A stretch of 64,000 nt of DNA from Liolophura sinensis (GCF_032854445.1 NC_088296.1:11818706-11882705), one strand, 5' to 3'; numbered from the stretch's first letter, positions 21,701 to 32,821 are shown. Made by a program: numbers and translations. Notes: generated by a model not told the origin, from the letters alone.

Positions 21701-24700
21701 CTTAACAATATTTCACTTATACAACGTCGGCCAGCATTATGGTGGGTGGAAACCGGCCAGAGCCCCAGGGGAAACCCACGACCATCTGCAGGTTGCTGTC
21801 GGACCTTCCCAGGTACGGCCGGAGATGGAAACCCTAAACTAGTTTAGGTCAGGAAATACAGCTACATGTAGGTCACTCTGAACACTCAAATTCAACTAAT
21901 CTGTTCTGATTAGAATGTGATTCCCCTTAATGACCTCAAATGTCTTCCACAAAAGTTCATTTCTAGAGGAAAATAAATGTCACACAATGTTATTTTTGGT
22001 GCTGAAACTTACAATTTTCCATCAGAATAGCACAGAATTGAGCGCCCTATGTTCCAAGCAAACCTCAAAACTCCTTTCTAAAATCAAAAGACCTCTCAGA
22101 ACTAGGCAAAATAGGCAAGTTAATCATGGACAAAATTTCTGGGCCATTTAGGGTAAGTTTTAACTTGAGACACTCAGATAATGGCTGTACTTGTCTGGTA
22201 AGGGGACGTAAATTCTCTTCTGGAACCTGCGGAGAAATGCCGGGTCCAACTCCCAAGGACAGTTGGTGGCACACAGCAGAAAGATTTTGTCAGACTGGTT
22301 AGAGTTGTCTGCCCCTTCCATCTGCTTCAGAAGTTCAGTTTTGATTCGTCGAGTGTGCTCCTCTTCACGAGAGCTCCGCTGACGACAGACGCTGTCAATT
22401 TCATCAATAAAAATCACCTGAAACAAGCGTACATATATTTAATTTGGACAAATGATAAAATGTGTCTCAGCTCTTATTTGTTTTTCTTGCAATATAAATG
22501 AATATGATGAAAATTCACACAGTTACAAACAAACTTAACTTGATTTATATTTATTTTCCTTCTTTTCAGTTGTCACCTTTAAGTTTAACGAGTAATCAGA
22601 TTCTATTAATTTTCACTTAACTTAAAAAATCTGAGTCACTTTCCATTAAGTTTTTCTGTAATAATTCTCTATAGGTTTATACATGGTCATATTCACAAGG
22701 GGAGATAATCCAACACACTGCTCATACACTTTTCACATCACAAAATTCATGGTCTTTGCTGGGACCTTTCCTAACTATTTTTCAAAATTCAAGGACTCCT
22801 CAAGGTCAGAACTTTGCCTTTACTTGCTATACACATATCTGTAAATAATAAGGGGAGTAAAAATAGACAAAAGTCCTGAATTAGTTTAGGTCATGAAATA
22901 CAGCTACATGTAGGTCACTAATACACACTAATAAAACTAATCTGTTCTGATTAATAAAATGTTCTATTCTGATAAAAATAATTCCCCTTAATGACCTGAA
23001 ATTTCATGACAAAAGGGTCCAACCAATTCATGACAACAGGGTCCAACCAATTCATGACAAAGGGTTCAACCAATTCATGACAAAAGGGTCCACCCCATTC
23101 ATGACAAAAGGGTCCAAACAATTCATGACAACAGGGTCCAACGAATTCATGACAACAGGGTCCAACCAATTCATGACAAAAGGGTCCAAACAATTCATGA
23201 CAACAGGGTCCAACCAATTCATGACAACAGGGTCCAACCAATTCATGACAAAAGGGTCCAACCAATTCATGACAAAAGGGTACAACCAATTCATGACAAA
23301 AGGGTACAACCAACTCATGAATTACATGATCACAGTAATGATGCTTGGTTGATATTGACCTTAAAATATCCACATTATACATATTAGCATATTATATGTT
23401 TATCTTTATGTGTCTGAAATCCGACATGCATGTACACCTATAATGTCCTTTGTTTTAAGTCAATAAAGAGTGAATGCACAGTTCACTAACTTTTTACAAG
23501 CTCAACTGTACAGTTCTTACTTATAGTAAATCTATAACTTCTTCAACCACTAAAGCAATTTTCTCGCTGGAAGTTATGCATACAATTATCATGAAAACGA
23601 CACTAAAAAGGATTTGTTTAAGTCATTAAAAATATAATCCTCATAAAACTAAGCAAATTGTGTCTCTACAACCCAGAGTTCTCTTCATGGCCAAGAGCTC
23701 TCCACGACCCAGGGTTCTCTCCACTCCAGAGTTCTCTCCATGGACCAAAATGTCTTACATTTTGGTTACAGAGGCAGTTGAAAAGATTGAAGAATTAGAG
23801 TAGATTTTTTTGGTGTCAGGATAACCTATTTTGCCTTTTTTCCAGAATTTTAAGGGCATTACTTTTGCCTCTCATTTTTAAGGATTTTAAGACACTGTAT
23901 GAACCAGATCAACATTCAAATGTGTTCTAACTAATGTGTATCTAAAGTCTATTCCAGAGAGTTGTGACAAAAAAACCAAAAACAATCAGGACAAATGCAA
24001 TCAAATTTTTGCTATTATTTTAGTATAGCCCAAATAATTACAAGCTTTCACCAAATATCAGCCTCACTCGTGTGTGTGTGTTACCATTCACAATTGTTAA
24101 TGAACTCCCTTAAATTTACATAGCAGGTCACATCTTACTTTTTCAAGGATGACTTTAACACTGTAAATAGTACAGGTAGGCATCCAAGTCTGATATTTAG
24201 TGAATACCACTAATTTCAGCTGTTCTTGGTATATGGATTTTGGGCCGCAGGCCTTCAGTATTGCCTGTTTAATGGAGGGAGGGCTGGGGTCTTCTTAAGC
24301 TGCAAACCCTATTCAATAACTATATCCATTTTCTTATGATCACACTGAATATTTTTACAAGCATCACATCCAGTTTGGTTTCACGCCTTCCCATAGATGT
24401 AAATTATCCCTACCGATCTGCCATCTTGTTTTGTAGCATGATGGAACAGCTCTTTGACAAGCCTGTAAACATGGAGAAAAAAAAACTGAGGTAAAGACAT
24501 AAAATCAGACAATTACTAAGCATTTCTTTTGAACGGAATACCTGTTCGCTACACTTCTGCATACAAACATGTAAAATCTTTAAACAGGCTTAAAGAGCTA
24601 CTTCAGTGTGAAGACTTGTATGTCCTCAAAGCAAGGTTAAATGATACGAATCAAAGTAGTCGGAATTGCTTTTTTACATTGTAAAAAAAAAATGCATTTT

Positions 24701-27700
24701 TATTAAAGCCGCTGTTGTTAGTTTGGGAGGATAATACGGAAACAAAAGTTTTCTTACGTTTCCAATTTTGCCTGGTGTTACGTCTTACAAGAACACACAA
24801 CCTCACCCATCATTTATGTATAAACACAAATGACGTCATACTCTTTAACACAGCTGACGTAATTCCAGAATATATAACTGCCTTCTTTGAGGTCATATCT
24901 GCCTGATTCATTGTCACATAAGGAGTTTTATCACATCACATCAGGAAAATCTTACAGACAGTGCTGAGGATTTTGTTTTTGAGGACTCTTTACTTCTAGG
25001 GGTTAAATAGAGTCATTCATTGAAAATTCTTTTGAAACGAGGTGATAACTATATTACATGGGATATCTTTCATATCAGTTTAATATTTCCTCCTGGCCTC
25101 TCTTGGGACTGAAGCTGCATTTTAAACAACCTTGATACTATAAAACTTCATGATGTGAAACTGTAGCTTCTGGCACTAGGTCCAAATCCACTAGAAGGAA
25201 CTAAGGGGCAGGTACATGTACCCTAGCGATATTATAAAGTGGGGGGTGGGGTGGGGGAGGCACTCATTAAGGCAGCTGAATGTGTGAATTCAGTTGAGTC
25301 ATCTTTGGCCTAGTTTTTGCCTTTAGAAAAGGGACACATTTGGGAGAAAATTAGGAAATGGAGTGTCCAGGTATTAGAACCTAGAATCAAGCCTGACAGC
25401 TGATCCAACACTTCAATCATGGCTGCAACAAGTTAACTGATCCTTAATACATGGCTCCATCCACAGTCACCGTGATTTAAATTATAGTAACAACAAATCA
25501 TTCTTATCTGAAACAGCCTGCTAGTTTGGAGCAATGAACCAGGCACGAGCCCGACTGATGTTTCGTCTCACCATTATGGTGGCCGCCATTGCATACTAGT
25601 AAGTAAAGTATTCTTGAGTAAGGCGTAAAACACAAATCATATAAATAAATAAAATCCTACCTGAAAAACAGTGTCTCCCACAAAAAGGCTTTAACCCATT
25701 TTAAAACTTCACATGGAAAAGTTTAACAGATGAATTTTGCGAGTGCACAAAGTCATTCCACATGCAGAATTAAGGGTGAAAAAACTAATGGGGAGTAACT
25801 CTTCCTCACCTTTCACTCTCCCCAACCCAGCTAGAGACTAGATCAGCACTGGAGACGCTGTAGAAGGCAGACTGGATCTCTGCGGAGACAGCTTGTGCTA
25901 AGCGGGATTTGCCAGTACCCGGGGGACCATACAGTAATATCCTCTTCCACGGCTTTCTTCCACCTGATCAGAATATATCAATTTATATTCTGTTTTATAT
26001 TGAACAAGAACATGCAGGACTCATGACTTATTCATGACTTGAGCAGTATTTTACACAATAATTTTGCTTGAATATCAGAAACAGAGAGATCTGAATATTT
26101 TAGTACGTCATAGTCTTAGCGCATAAATAGATCTTAAATCGTAACTGCTGATCATTTTATGTATGTTGTGTACATTCGCTGTTTGACATGGATTGCTTTC
26201 AACCTTTCAATATTTAGTTAAGTATAACTTAACTTATAACTTATCTTAAGTCTGTCTTAATTTCAGGTATGAACAAAGATATGGTCAAATACAGATTTGC
26301 ACATCTGACATCTGACTGACATCAGGAGATTGTAAATAATTCCTTTATAAGCTTGCCCTTTTACTCAAGAGTACATCACTTATAGAACAGTGACCAGCAT
26401 TATGTTGGGAGGACACAGGGCAGAGCCCCGGGGAAACCCACGACCAGCTGCGGTTTGCTGACAGACCTTCCCACGTAACATTGAAAAGAAGCCACGGATG
26501 AGACAGACACTGGGATGAAAGAAAGGAAACTATAACGTACTCATAATTTTGACATTTTCAGCATTTCTGAATTAAATTCTGAGCATTTGTTTGAAGTATT
26601 TTTTGTATAAATAAAGAGGAATTCCTCCAAAAAGAGGACAAATCTCATGCCCAGAAGCCTTAATAATGTCTTACATATGTTACTGGTATGGTATTCTTCA
26701 AATTTTTCAAATACGTAAATTACCTGTGAATAATTGTGGATACTGAAGTGGCATAATGATAGCTTCTCGCAGAGCTTGTTTTGCCTCATATAACCCTGCC
26801 ACATCACTGAATTTGATGCTGCTCTTTCTTACGATGGTTTCCTCAATAGCCAGCGATCTGTTAAACTTCTCTGCACTGTCTCCACTAGCATGAGTACTGC
26901 ACTCTATGTCTGCAATAGTACCAGGTATTAAGTGACAAGACATTCAGTGTTAGCTGCAGATGTTAGTGTGTCCAGTAAGAAAAACAATTTATCTTCATTT
27001 TTTCTTTTATATACACAAAATAATTTATGGTACATGTAGCCGCCTGCAGCATTATAAGAAAAATTTTAAAGGTTGTCAGATAAGAGAATGCTAAGTTCTT
27101 TTTGTCTGGAAAGAGTATGTTGTCATCCACGTCAAGCCTTTTTGCCTAGTATTCACTGTATTATATTTAAATTCAAAGGCTTGATCAGCACTGAACAATC
27201 TCATCAATTTTTCAACTTTGTTGAAGTTGATATTCTTGGAATGGAATTATAAATTATGACTTAATTTTGAAAATGAAAATCCAGTGGCATTTGAAGAACA
27301 ATACGAATGCTCACATATTCAGAAAACCCCCCAAAATATAAACAATATCAAATTTTTTAAATTATATTTATCTCTGACATGGGTAGCTGAACCTTCTTCC
27401 TTGGTGCGTCTCTTCCTTGGTGAGGTCTTCTTTTGCTCATTTTGTTGCTGATCCAGTTGTCTCATCTTTGCAAACAGTAGGTTACTCTGTCCTTCCAATG
27501 TCTGAGCTAGCTGATGTAAAGCTGTCTACATGTAGTTGTGATGAAACAGAAAAACATTAGTCAGAATTCCACAGAATTTAAGGATAATATATACAAGTGC
27601 ATGTATTGTACCACATTACAGTCAAAAACAAATGTTAGTGCCAAAAATATTTGAAAAAGAGAAAAGTGATTCTGAGATCCACTTGACTGACTATTAACCT

Positions 27701-29042
27701 AAGCAAACATTCTGTACATTTTCAATATAATTTATGCCACAAAAACTATCAAGAAAGGCATTTACTTTGCCTTCTTGGGAATTTTCGTTCCAACACCTTT
27801 TTCCTGTACGAAGGTAACACTTTTTTTAAGCCACATACCTCAAACTTTCCCTACTTTTCATTTATCCAAAAGAAAAAATTAATTAATAATAAAAAAAGCT
27901 TTCTTTACCAAAAGACTCATACATGTACATGTATAGACTGTCCCCCAAACACACCTATGTCTTACCTTGAAGGGCTCATTAGGCTCATGTTGTGCCAGTC
28001 CCAATATCATACTCTGGGAATGTTGAACATTTGACAACAACAACTGTATGTCCACATTGGAAGGCTTTTCTGCCTCTTTCACAGCTTCTTCCAGGCTGAA
28101 GTGAACAAAGCCGTAATATGCATAATAAACAAAAAACTGGACTGTGTGAATGTTTGATAACAGTACATTGTAAGATTCTCCTGGTTTAAATATGCTTTCA
28201 CCTGTTAAAACAGGAAAGGCTGTCCCATTTTGTAAATTACTGAGCTTACTAATTACAAACTTGTTCACACTAAAATTAATTTAATCATGATGACATGCAC
28301 TTTTAGCATTTTACAATCATAGATTAGAAAATTAGGAAGAAATGAAAAAGAAATAATGATCACTCCTACACTGTTTCCACCATTGTTTGTGTTAACTTTT
28401 TGTATCCATGGACTATAAAGAACTCATACTGCTGTCATTGCTGTTAAATTCTCAAAATTGTTCCTCAGCTAAAAATGTAACTCAAAAAACAAACTCAAAC
28501 ATCTAGCATTACTAGAAATACAAAGAAGCACAATATAAATTAAAAAACATTAAAATACGAGAAACTGAACTGAAATAGGCATATTTCTGAAGTCATAGCC
28601 CTAATTCAAGTGATGTTCCTTTTTTTTTCTCTATGTACTTATATGCATATGGCATACTTACCATCTTGATGCCTCTGTAAAAGAAGTTTGGAAAATGTCA
28701 CGAGAACTGCTAAACTACTAATTTTTACTTTCACCTTAATTAACCATAAACATTAAATAACAATCAGATTTAATGTCATTGATGCCTAAATTATTGACAC
28801 AAGAAACATATTGCTTTATTTAACAGATTGTCACCAACACTTCTGATGGAAAGGCAAATGTAGTGTTTAATAGTACTAAATTGTCTCGGGAAATGTACCA
28901 CTGATTCAACAAATCATACGTCTTGGCGTTGTTGTTGCGCTTATAAAACTGGAAATTGATCAAACCTTACATTTTATTGTGACGTTTGTACGGGTTGTGT
29001 TTTAATCTTACCTTCGTATATTCGATAAGTTGTATCGTCCAT
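15728..29042 (-). CDS. VPS4/SKD1-type AAA ATPase, complete 11-exon gene
   Basis: Exons: 29012-29042, 28662-28674, 27966-28095, 27393-27525, 26724-26909, 25810-25963, 24414-24462, 22191-22417, 21422-21612, 18788-18864, 15728-15853. They total 1,317 nt (438 codons plus TAA) with every phase matching; VPS4 proteins are about 435-445 residues. Features: Walker A GPPGTGKS (177-184), pore-loop SWVGES (209-214), Walker B VIFIDEID (233-240, catalytic E238), sensor 1 ATN (282-284), arginine fingers in FLRRF (293-297), GFSGSDI near the C-terminal AAA lid, and a C-terminal helix ending FGQHG before the stop. VPS4 disassembles ESCRT-III filaments in endosomal sorting, cytokinesis and membrane repair. The N-terminal helices ([17 protein letters not shown] onwards) sit where the MIT domain is in VPS4 but match it weakly, so this may be a divergent paralogue rather than the canonical VPS4. 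Exon 2 has only 13 nt. Introns 7, 9 and 10 hold minisatellites. Confidence 0.85.
15838..16450 (+). repeat. 71-74-bp minisatellite containing decoy splice acceptors
   Basis: About eight copies of a unit with ACATCACATGACTGAATCTG, then AAACAAAGCAGG and AACAGGCTGGAACAACCATC. On the minus strand each unit reads a pyrimidine-rich tract then TTTCAG and ATTCAGTCATGTGATGTG. The real acceptor of the last VPS4-like exon (15,853) has TTTCAG then ATTCAACCACGTGATGTTTT, so the unit appears to be derived from this exon boundary. Confidence 0.9.
16450..17165 (+). repeat. 51-bp minisatellite, related to the adjoining 74-bp array
   Basis: The unit has GTGAATCTGATGACAGGTTT, then GGACAAAGCCT and ACACATCACATGG. 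It shares the ACATCACATGG...GAATCTG core with the 74-bp unit, from which it looks like a shortened derivative. Because 51 is a multiple of three, a 147-codon plus-strand frame ([11 protein letters not shown]-like 17-residue repeats) stays open; it is not a gene. Confidence 0.9.
17330..17478 (-). mobile_element. SINE family A, 3' half
   Basis: (ATTT)n tail, GGTGTTTTACGCCGTACTCA, then the central domain to CAGACCTTCCCACATA. Confidence 0.88.
17629..17837 (-). mobile_element. Copy of the 215-bp inverted-repeat element
   Basis: TACTGTAATTCTTCAACTTC at left, GTCTCCAAGATCAAACTG inside, GGTTGAGGAATTTGGGTA at right. Confidence 0.65.
18094..18775 (+). repeat. Local direct duplication flanking a SINE
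   Basis: TCAATTCCTCCCATAATCAG with GTCAGCCAATGAACTGGC near 18,111 recurs as TCAGTTCCTCCCATAATCAG near 18,708. The SINE at 18,326-18,592 lies between. Confidence 0.75.
18326..18592 (+). mobile_element. SINE family A, full length
   Basis: Head GGCCTCCGTGGCTCAGTCGG, CGGTCGCTGTGAGTTCAAGT, and conserved GAAATATTCTTGAGTACGGT with an (AATC)n tail. In intron 10 of the VPS4-like gene. Confidence 0.95.
18975..20700 (+). repeat. 105-bp minisatellite, about 16 copies
   Basis: The unit includes CACAAATTTCACCAACCTTC, CTCAATGGCTAATTTCACAC and CCTTCTACAAACCTCACCCT. It lies in intron 9 of the VPS4-like gene. The length of 35 codons keeps plus-strand frames open for up to about 275 codons ([16 protein letters not shown]-like); there is no start context, intron or conserved domain, so I treat these as array artefacts. 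Confidence 0.95.
20985..21345 (+). mobile_element. Possible third SINE family, with (AAAT)n tail
   Basis: Begins with a B-box-like GTTCAATCCC, has GACGATAAGTAGTTGACAGC (also near 43,590 in a weaker copy), TTTCCTCTACCCATAATACT (also near 12,150 and 32,455) and an (AAAT)n tail. Family assignment is tentative. Confidence 0.5.
21658..21830 (-). mobile_element. SINE family A, 3' half
   Basis: Tail (TTTATTTGA), GGTGTTTTACGCCGTACTTA, CAGCATTATGGTGGGTGG, ending near CCCAGGTACGGCCGGAGA. Confidence 0.9.
21834..22965 (+). repeat. Local direct duplication (two copies, about 1.04 kb apart)
   Basis: TTTAGGTCAGGAAATACAGC near 21,843 and TTTAGGTCATGAAATACAGC near 22,885, each followed by CTACATGTAGGTCACT and CTAATCTGTTCTGATTA. 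The second copy leads directly into the 24-bp minisatellite; exon 8 of the VPS4-like gene lies between them. Confidence 0.75.
23007..23318 (-). repeat. 24-bp minisatellite, about 13 copies (arm 1)
   Basis: Plus-strand unit close to TTCATGACAAAAGGGTCCAA + CCAA, in intron 7 of the VPS4-like gene. It is the orthologous position of the much larger array at 61,852-64,000 in arm 2. Short open frames of 8-residue repeats on both strands are artefacts. Confidence 0.95.
23523..23808. repeat. Second inverted-repeat element, about 285 bp, shared with arm 2
   Basis: CTTCTTCAACCACTAAAGC at left and GGCAGTTGAAAAGATTGAAG at right are inverted. It has AACCCAGAGTTCTCTTCATG-like internal repeats. A related copy is at about 17,855-18,070 and the arm 2 partner at about 61,470-61,660. 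Confidence 0.6.
25565..25655 (+). mobile_element. SINE family A, 3' fragment
   Basis: ACCATTATGGTGGCCGCCAT then GTATTCTTGAGTAAGGCG and an AAATAAATAAA tail. It lies in the segment that arm 2 has lost. Confidence 0.8.
26362..26505 (-). mobile_element. SINE family A fragment shared by both arms
   Basis: ACTCAAGAGTACATCACTTA and CCCACGACCAGCTGC match the central and 3' domains in minus orientation. The inverted counterpart is at 59,456-59,575, so it was present before the duplication. Confidence 0.78.
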
Positions 29043-30473
29043 ATTATAAACATTTAAACTATCCTAACAAATCAACACTGACATCTTTCAAATTTAGCAG
29101 TCCAGCCAAAACTTTTTTCACGTCTCAGTTTGCAACTGCGCCACCTATCGGTTTTCGTGATCGTAAAGCAAGGAGTGAGCTCCCCTTAAAACACTATGAT
29201 GCTGGTCACCATCATATATTAATTGAAATATTTCTTAGTGCATGGCGTAAAACAACAATCATAAATAAATAAATAAATAAATAAATAAATACCGGGTAAG
29301 TAGCCTACATATCGGAAGTTTGTTTTCCAATTTCTAAAACAGAAAGTCGAGACAGTTTTGCCGGCTATAGGACCTATACGAAGTAAGCCGTAAGAATAAA
29401 TGCATGTTGTAATAGGCCCACTATTACAGAGATTTAATGGAATAATTTACGATAACAATCAATTAAAATTGTAGTATTTTACTTTTGTATAAAGCCTATT
29501 TTCTTCATTAACATCCGTGTACGTTGTTGTAGAATTACACAGTAACAAGCTTCATTTCTTACGTAACAAGGTCAAAATATTGCTTGACAACGTAAATTAT
29601 TGGTAAGTTATTGTAAAACAAAAGTAAGTTATCGTAAACACCAAGCTTAATGACTGAAATTTTGACTTAGGTCTAAGATCACCTCCTTCCCCCGAGGCCA
29701 GAGCTATTACGTGTAATAAGCTGGTAGACTACAGCACGGTTACATCGGCTATTGTAGAACAGTTTTTGGACAATATTGTACCACATGTAGGATAAAAGGA
29801 TTTTTGTGACAAATTCACAGTTTATTTCTCCCCTTCCATAAACAGGCCTATTACTTGGTTCCTAGCAGCGACAAATATAAAAAACGAAATATATAGGTTA
29901 ATATGATCTGTATTATAATGTAAAAGGTGAAAGAAAGAAAAAGAATGATACACACATATCCTGCCTATCACGAGAGGAACAGACTGATACTGCTGATGAC
30001 ACACGAATCGTCAAAAAGCAAATACAGCTGTACTTAACAAGCAAGCCGGTCCGTGATCTTTCCCAACCCACCCATCCTGGAACGTTAGCTCCTTCAGTCG
30101 GACATACGATTGCGAAACCCTTCGTTTCTATGGTCAGTATTGTTACCTGGGTTATAAAACGCCTTCCCAGACATCTATGTAGGCGCAGCACACAGCCTTC
30201 AAAAGATATTTCGCTCTATTCCCATGCATGCGCTGCAGACACACCCGAAAGGTGTGCCGTGGTACTCATCTGGATTTAGACAGCTTTATCACGTACCAGG
30301 GACCGGGAAATATTTATCAAGGGTTGGGGTGGGGGATCGAAAGGCAAACCGTTTTACTATTTATTCAGTTTTTAATAAAATCTCCAACCCTTGACGATGT
30401 CATAAAATAATTTATATAGATATCTACAATCATTTGCAGGTATCTTTAATCACTTCATGATATGTTTAAATCA
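29043..30473. other. 5' flank of the VPS4-like gene, conserved between arms
   Basis: Contains the arm-1-specific SINE fragment. The stretch 29,850-30,350 (counterpart about 55,790-56,310) is clearly preserved between the arms (for example AAACGAAGGGTTTCGCAATC in arm 2 orientation) although I find no reading frame shared by both; it may be a promoter, 5' exon or an unrecognised repeat. Confidence 0.45.
29155..29291 (+). mobile_element. SINE family A 3' fragment, only in arm 1
   Basis: GAAATATTTCTTAGTGCATG, GGCGTAAAACAACAATCA and an (AAAT)n tail. Arm 2 has different sequence at the matching point (about 56,770-56,880), so this insertion or replacement came after the duplication. Confidence 0.75.
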
Positions 30474-30679
30474 TTTCATGCTGGCTTCCTCTCCGGTCGC
30501 ACGTGGGAAGGTCTTGCAGCAACCTGCGGATGGCCGTGGGTTTCCTACGGGCTCTGCCCGATTTCCTCCCACCATATACTGCTGGCCGCCGTCGCATAAG
30601 TGAAATATTCTTGAGTACAGCGTAAAACACCAATGAAATAAATAAATACATGAATAAATAAATAAATAAATAAATAAAT
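30474..30679 (+). mobile_element. SINE family A, 3' two-thirds, shared by both arms
   Basis: GCTGGCTTCCTCTCCGGTCG to GAAATATTCTTGAGTACAGC and an (AAAT)n tail; counterpart at 55,508-55,690. Confidence 0.92.
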
Positions 30680-30694
30680 CATGACAACTATAAG

Positions 30695-30877
30695 GAATGC
30701 AACTGAGAATTGCTTCGGTGGCCTGTAGCGTTAGAACGTCGGCGTTGAAGTCGGAAAATCTGCGATCAAACCCGGATCAGGTCATAAAGAAGTGACTTTA
30801 AAAATGGCACTTGTCGCTGCCTCAATTGGCGCTCAGCTGTACGAGGTGAGAGCAAGGAACAAGGACGCGCTATACTT
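30695..30877 (+). mobile_element. SINE family B, partial, at outer end of arm 1
   Basis: tRNA-like head (TAGCGTTAGAACGTCGGCG, then ATCAAACCCGGATCAGGTCA) followed by the family B body (ATGGCACTTGTCGCTGCCTC, TTGGCGCTCAGC). Arm homology ends inside this element. Confidence 0.75.
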
Positions 30878-31136
30878 CAGTCGCGGCAGTACTTTGGCAA
30901 CAGTGTATTTACATACAGTATATATACACACACCAAAAGACTCCTCTTCGTCATCGGTGTGAGCCAATAAACCTGCATGGATAGGAGTCAAATAAATTTT
31001 AATTACGACAAATCGAAGATCATGAAGAAAAGTGAAATGAAAACATATATGTTGTTATTTCTGAATAAGTACTCAAATGACAAATGACGTCATCTGCAGT
31101 TTAACGTGATTTAACACCTGTAGAAGAAAGACGAGA

Positions 31137-32285
31137 AGCTTTTTTGCACTTTTATATGTGTGAACACATCCTAAACTGCACATTATGTTTGAACACATTC
31201 TAAACTGAACATTATGTGTGAACACATCCTAAACGGAACATTAAGTGTGAACACATCCTAAACTGCACATTATGTGTGAACACATCCTAAACTGCACATT
31301 ATGTGTGAACACATCCTAAACTGAACATTATGTGTGAACACATCCTAAACTGCACATTATGTGTGAACACATCGTAAACTGAACATTATGTGTGAACACA
31401 TCCTAAACGGAACATTAAGTGTGAACACATCCTACACTGAACATTATATGTGAACACATCCTAAACTGAACATTATGTGTGAACACATCCTAAACGGAAC
31501 ATTATGTGTGAACACATCCTAAACTGCACATTATGTGTGAACACCTCCTAAACGGAACATTATGTGTGAACACATCCTAAACTGAACATTATGTGTGAAC
31601 ACATTCTAAACTGAACATTATGTGTGAACACATCCTAAACGGAACATTAAGTGTGAACACATCCTAACCTGAAGATTATGTGTGAACAAATCCTAACCTG
31701 AACATATTGTGTGAACACATCCTAAACTGCACATTAAGTGTGAACACATCCTCAACTGAACATACTGTGTGAACACATCGTAAACTGCACATTATGTGTG
31801 AACACATCCTAAACTGAACATATTGTGTGAACAAATCCTAAACTGAACATATTGTGTGAACACATCCTAAACTGAACATATTGTGTGAACACATCCTAAA
31901 CTGAACATTATGTGTGAACAGATCCTAAACTGCACATTATGTGTGAACACATCCATAACTGCACATTAAGTGTAAACACATCCTAAACTGCACATTAAGT
32001 GTGAACACATCCTCAACTGAACATACTGTGTGAACACATCGTAAACTGCACATTATGTGTGAACACATCCTAAACTGAACATATTGTGTGAACAAATCCT
32101 AAACTGAACATATTGTGTGAACACATCCTAAACTGAACATATTGTGTGAACACATCCTAAACTGAACATTATGTGTGAACAGATCCTAAACTGAACATTA
32201 TGTGTGAACACATCCATAACTGCACATTAAGTGTAAACACATCCTAAACTGCACATTAAGTGTGAACACATCGTAAATTGCACAT
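31137..32285 (+). repeat. 29-bp minisatellite, about 39 copies
   Basis: The unit is TGTGTGAACACATCCTAAAC + TGAACATTA with variants (CGGAACATTA, TGCACATTA, CATATTG). A block of nine units beginning near 31,729 is repeated almost unchanged from 31,990, a 261-bp higher-order period. It begins about 260 bp beyond the outer end of arm 1. Confidence 0.95.
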
Positions 32286-32324
32286 TAAGAAACCCCAACG
32301 TTTCATGTACACACACCCCTCAAT

Positions 32325-32515
32325 GTGTTGGTATACAGCCGGTCAGCTATATCACCCCTGAATTCGTCGGTTCGAATGCAAGCTTTTCCTCTGCGGTTTT
32401 AGGAGGTATTTGTCTGATCGTTATGGTGGCTTACATCCTGTAGCAGGACACTGATTTCCTCTACCCATAGACTTGACCACCATTATATCTATAAGTGAAA
32501 ATAAACCACTCATAT
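32325..32515 (+). mobile_element. Fragment of the possible third SINE family
   Basis: B-box-like GTCGGTTCGAATGC and GATTTCCTCTACCCATAGAC followed by ATAAGTGAAAATAAACCA. Confidence 0.45.
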
Positions 32516-32561
32516 AAAAAATAAGCTAGATCATTCGACTGACCTGGAGGTTTGGCAAGTA

Positions 32562-32821
32562 TACACTCCAAAAATTAATCTGTTAATTTTAACAGAAAGT
32601 CTGTTGTTTGAGTAATGCTAGATTGTATTCTGTTATTTTAACAAAATGTTCCGTCATACTCAGCATAACGTCCTGTTAATCTGTTAGAATCTCTATGTTA
32701 TATTATACAATATGAGTGTTATATTTAACAGAATAATCTGCTGCAATAACATTACAATACATTCTAGCATCACTCAGACAACAGACGTTCTGTAAAATTA
32801 ACAGATTATTTTTTGAGTGTA
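32562..32821 (+). mobile_element. Foldback MITE, about 260 bp, TA-flanked
   Basis: The left end TACACTCCAAAAATTAATCT and right end AATTATTTTTTGAGTGTA-like sequence are inverted copies; the terminal inverted repeats extend for about 95 bp, so the element is nearly one hairpin. TA at both ends suggests a Tc1/mariner-type target. Confidence 0.82.

Larger units (their letters stand above)
23007..30877 (-). repeat. Arm 1 of a large inverted segmental duplication
   Basis: This stretch, read on the minus strand, matches 55,322-61,860 on the plus strand, covering exons 1-7 of the VPS4-like gene, its 5' flank, a shared SINE (30,474-30,679) and the 24-bp minisatellite at the left end. Similarity fades into unrelated sequence at about 30,877, within a tRNA-derived SINE. 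This arm holds the intact gene. Exact divergence was not computed; most exonic stretches differ by scattered substitutions. Confidence 0.88.

Noticed and set aside
29822-30191. Minus-strand frames of 60-92 codons upstream of the VPS4-like gene
   Set aside because: The arm 2 counterpart does not keep the same frame, and no domain is recognisable; the similarity between arms is better explained by the segmental duplication.
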